Below, piece by piece: positions 61,762-64,000 of a DNA stretch of 64,000 bases. Below the pieces are notes generated by a model, which saw nothing but the letters and a program-made list of their open reading frames with translations, did not search any database and was not told where the DNA came from. Position 1 is the stretch's first letter. Each line of letters starts with the position of its first letter. The DNA lies in the NCBI RefSeq assembly GCF_037782385.1, contig NZ_JBBEXD010000001.1:963778-1027777 (forward strand), written 5' to 3'. The position numbers were made by a program, and so were the translations under genes. The stretch comes from Ascidiimonas meishanensis (lineage in GTDB: Bacteria > Bacteroidota > Bacteroidia > Flavobacteriales > Flavobacteriaceae).

Positions 61762-64000
61762 CTATCTGTTAATATATATATAACCTGCTTTACTCTTACT
61801 TTCACCATTTGCAACATAGTCTATGACATAGAAATAGGTGCCAACGGGCAATAATTCGTCTTTTTGAACCGTAGATCTTCCGCTTGATCTTCCATCAAAG
61901 AAGTTATTTGAAGGGTTATATCCTTCTGTTTCAAAAACGAGTACACCCCAACGATTATAAATTCTAACCGTATTATCAGGGAAGTTTTGAATATTTCCAA
62001 TTACCAACACATCATTACTTCCATCTCCATTGGGTGTAATCAATTGATAAACGGTTAAGTCTCCATCACCAGTAGGATTATTAGGATCTAAGTAATCAGG
62101 AGTTCCGTCACCATCTGTATCAAAAGCATCGTCTGGATTACCATCACCATTAGGGTCTGGATTCTCATCAATAGTTTCAATAGTATCACCATCGTCATCA
62201 GTATCTAAATAATCTGGTGTACCATCATTGTCCGTATCGTCTGGATCCCCTCCATCTCCAGAAGGGTCTAATTCGTATACCGTATCTACTCCGTCACCGT
62301 CATCATCAATATCTCTATAATCTACATCTTCTGTGCCGTCAGTATCAGGATACTCATCCTCTGGATTGGTTATACCGTCATTAGAAACATGTCCATCTTC
62401 ATCATCAAAAGCATCATCTAATCCATCACCATCTTGATCATCTCCAGTTAAAACGCTATCTGCAAAACCATCTCCATTAGAATCATTAGCTTCAATAATA
62501 TCATCTACGCCATCGTTGTCACTATCTTCGTCTACATAATCGGGCATTCCTTCCCCATCCGTATTAACAGGGTCAATACCTGTATTTGAACCATCCGTAT
62601 CATAAGCATCGTCTAATCCATCATCATCACTGTCATTCCCAGAAGGTGGTACATAACCATCTGTGGTTTGTGCTTCAATATTATCTGGAATTCCGTCATT
62701 ATCGCTATCAATATCTAAGAAATCAGGAATGCCATCATTATCAAAATCTCCAGTTCCTTCCAAAACATCAACAATTCCATCATTATCATCATCAATATCT
62801 ACAGTATTTGGAATGCCATCTCCATCAGTATCTAATAAAACTACTGTTGGATCATCTGGTTCTCCATCACCGTTCGCATCAATATCCGCGCTATTTTCTG
62901 GGTCATCTGAATCATCACTCACAGCGCCAATTACTGAGTCTGCTGTCACTTGTGCGATGTTAGTAAATTGCTCGTTATCTATATCCGATTGAGTAATTAC
63001 ATATTCTGCAGTTACTATTCCGGTTTCTCCAGGTAAAAGTGAAGTAATAGGACTTCCACCTGTAATTGTAGCTAACACATCTGTTACCACAATGTTTGTT
63101 AAAGTCACATTTCCTGTATTCTCAACAGTGAGTTCATAAGTTACTAGATCTCCTACTCTACTAAAACCTGAAACCGTAGCTCTTTTTAGAAGACTTATAG
63201 TGGCTTCTCTATCTATAGTTGTAATTGTTGGATCATCTGGATTACCGTCACTGTCGCTATCAGTATCGGTAGCATCGTCTGGATCATCAGACAAACTTGT
63301 TACCGGATTGTTATTTGGATCTTCGCCGGTTACTGTCGCTGTATTGCTAAAGCTTCCCGCATCTATATCGGCTTGTGTAATCGTATAGGTAGCTGTGAAG
63401 GTGGTAGTATCACTTGCTCCAGCGGCCAAACTTGCCAGAGGACCTCCACTTACCGTTACTAATGGATCGGTTACCGTAACATTGGTCAATGTAACGTTTC
63501 CGGTATTGGTTACTGTAAATACATAACTAATGGTATCGCCTGCATCTACTCGTCCGTCTCCTCCATCATTCAAGGTATCTACTTTGGTGATCGTTATATC
63601 GGGTGACTGAGTAATCGTGGTCACTGTTGGATCATCTGGATTACCGTCACTATCGCTATCAATATCGGTAGCATCGTCTGGATCGTCAGACAAGCTAGTT
63701 ACCGGATTGTTATTTGGATCTTCGCCGGTCACTGTGGCGGTGTTGCTAAAGCTTCCCGCATCTATATCGGCTTGTGTAATCGTATAGGTAGCTGTGAAGG
63801 TGGTAGTATCACTTGCTCCTACAGCTAAACTTACCAGAGGACCACCACTTACCGTTACCAATGGATCTGTTACCGTAACATTGGTCAATGTAACGTTTCC
63901 AGTATTGGTTACCGTGAATACATAACTAATGGTATCTCCTGCATCTACTCGTCCGTCTCCGCCATCATTCAAGGTATCTACTTTGGTAATGGTGAGTTCG
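61762..64000 (-). CDS. Giant repeat adhesin with type IX (type-B) sorting domain, C-terminal part
   Basis: The frame stays open to the window edge, so the N-terminus is missing; 745 codons are here. From upstream to C-terminus there are DUF11/DUF7507-like beta modules (FTVTNTGNVTLTNVTVTDPL, repeated with spacing 133 residues) and a divergent third module. About 230 residues of thrombospondin-type-3-like calcium repeats (DTDGDGIPNTVDIDDDNDG) follow. The last 95 residues are the gliding-motility-associated C-terminal domain (ITPNGDGSNDVLVIGNIQNF, VRIYNRWGVLVFE, GTYFYVIDY). The product is expected to be secreted by the type IX system and displayed at the surface, with the PorP/SprF and PorE-like genes downstream as helpers. 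It may act in adhesion or gliding. Confidence 0.93.
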   Translation of the reverse strand, partial: ELTITKVDTLNDGGDGRVDAGDTISYVFTVTNTGNVTLTNVTVTDPLVTVSGGPLVSLAVGASDTTTFTATYTITQADIDAGSFSNTATVTGEDPNNNPVTSLSDDPDDATDIDSDSDGNPDDPTVTTITQSPDITITKVDTLNDGGDGRVDAGDTISYVFTVTNTGNVTLTNVTVTDPLVTVSGGPLASLAAGASDTTTFTATYTITQADIDAGSFSNTATVTGEDPNNNPVTSLSDDPDDATDTDSDSDGNPDDPTITTIDREATISLLKRATVSGFSRVGDLVTYELTVENTGNVTLTNIVVTDVLATITGGSPITSLLPGETGIVTAEYVITQSDIDNEQFTNIAQVTADSVIGAVSDDSDDPENSADIDANGDGEPDDPTVVLLDTDGDGIPNTVDIDDDNDGIVDVLEGTGDFDNDGIPDFLDIDSDNDGIPDNIEAQTTDGYVPPSGNDSDDDGLDDAYDTDGSNTGIDPVNTDGEGMPDYVDEDSDNDGVDDIIEANDSNGDGFADSVLTGDDQDGDGLDDAFDDEDGHVSNDGITNPEDEYPDTDGTEDVDYRDIDDDGDGVDTVYELDPSGDGGDPDDTDNDGTPDYLDTDDDGDTIETIDENPDPNGDGNPDDAFDTDGDGTPDYLDPNNPTGDGDLTVYQLITPNGDGSNDVLVIGNIQNFPDNTVRIYNRWGVLVFETEGYNPSNNFFDGRSSGRSTVQKDELLPVGTYFYVIDYVANGESKSKAGYIYINR
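63226..64000 (-). repeat. Near-identical 399-bp tandem coding repeats
   Basis: The segment 63226-63601 matches 63625-64000 almost base for base with an offset of exactly 399 bp (133 codons). Differences are scattered single-base changes, many synonymous. The second copy runs to the window edge and the array probably continues beyond. Such similarity at DNA level points to recent expansion or ongoing homogenisation. Confidence 0.9.

Noticed and set aside
62586..62963. His/Tyr-rich 125-codon plus-strand frame
   Set aside because: It is the antisense of the Asp/Gly-rich calcium repeats of the adhesin; the bias follows from the other strand.
63226..64000. Regular repeats that might suggest a CRISPR array
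   Set aside because: Units are 399 bp, directly adjacent, in frame and coding; there are no short repeats with unique spacers and no cas genes.

Overview
The window reads as chromosomal DNA of a marine-type member of the Flavobacteriaceae (Bacteroidota). The DNA is AT-rich. Start codons lack Shine-Dalgarno sequences, and several upstream regions carry the TAnnTTTG promoter element of this phylum. Marker families are a type IX secretion type-B C-terminal domain with PorP/SprF and OmpA/PD40 partners, a TonB-type outer-membrane barrel, DUF5916, DUF4295, DUF2911, DUF4369, DUF2805 (TIGR03643) and DUF885. I see no tRNA, rRNA, CRISPR array, phage or insertion sequence. Most of the window is ordinary core genome; calls rest on motif recognition without database searches.

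Layout. 1-8.5 kb, minus strand: partial yidC, pyrG, a DUF3820 protein, then guaA, a LysM/periplasmic-binding fusion, OsmC and a DUF922 protein, the last three joined by 4-bp ATGA overlaps. An 0.8-kb gene-free stretch (3237-4065) holds a cluster of hairpins and an imperfect direct repeat. 8.6-13.2 kb: a secreted GH65 enzyme, rimO and a beta-lactamase-fold lipoprotein. 13.2-21.8 kb, minus strand: amidase, hydrolase, DUF2911, ftsY, three ribosomal proteins (rpmB, rpmG and a 50-residue DUF4295 protein that I believe is bL38), cinA, a lone Hpt protein, a FAH-family enzyme and a DnaQ-like exonuclease. 22-26.6 kb: a stand-alone BLUF photoreceptor, a 2-oxoacid dehydrogenase E2 subunit, recR, a sodium symporter and a CoA-binding protein.

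26.7-34 kb: a TonB-type receptor barrel, an arsenic operon (arsR, an arsI-like C-As lyase, arsC) with a candidate operator and a terminator but no efflux gene, fabH, and a TetR/ABC1-kinase pair. Between the TetR gene and htpG is a promoter-plus-terminator unit on the minus strand that matches no gene (about 33960-34116) and is a small-RNA candidate. 34-50 kb: htpG, a DUF885 peptidase-like lipoprotein, an AlkB-like dioxygenase, small membrane proteins, S1/P1 nuclease, a four-gene SPFH/PH-like/hydrolase/Arc operon preceded by ATATCAT repeats, DUF5916, HAD phosphatase, M61 peptidase, DUF819 and a DUF4369 lipoprotein.

50-58.5 kb: manA, bcp, queD-like and idi, then a signalling block made of a LuxR-type response regulator, a TPR histidine kinase and a LytTR regulator, with two very small genes beside it (42 and 52 codons). 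58.8-64 kb: a type IX secretion locus with an OmpA/PD40 protein, a PorP/SprF protein and the 3' part of a giant repeat adhesin whose coding DNA contains near-identical 399-bp tandem repeats running off the window.

The best candidates for something undescribed are the orphan transcription unit upstream of htpG, the hairpin cluster at 3.5 kb, the 42-codon gene upstream of idi and the SPFH/Arc operon. None of these is proven by sequence alone.
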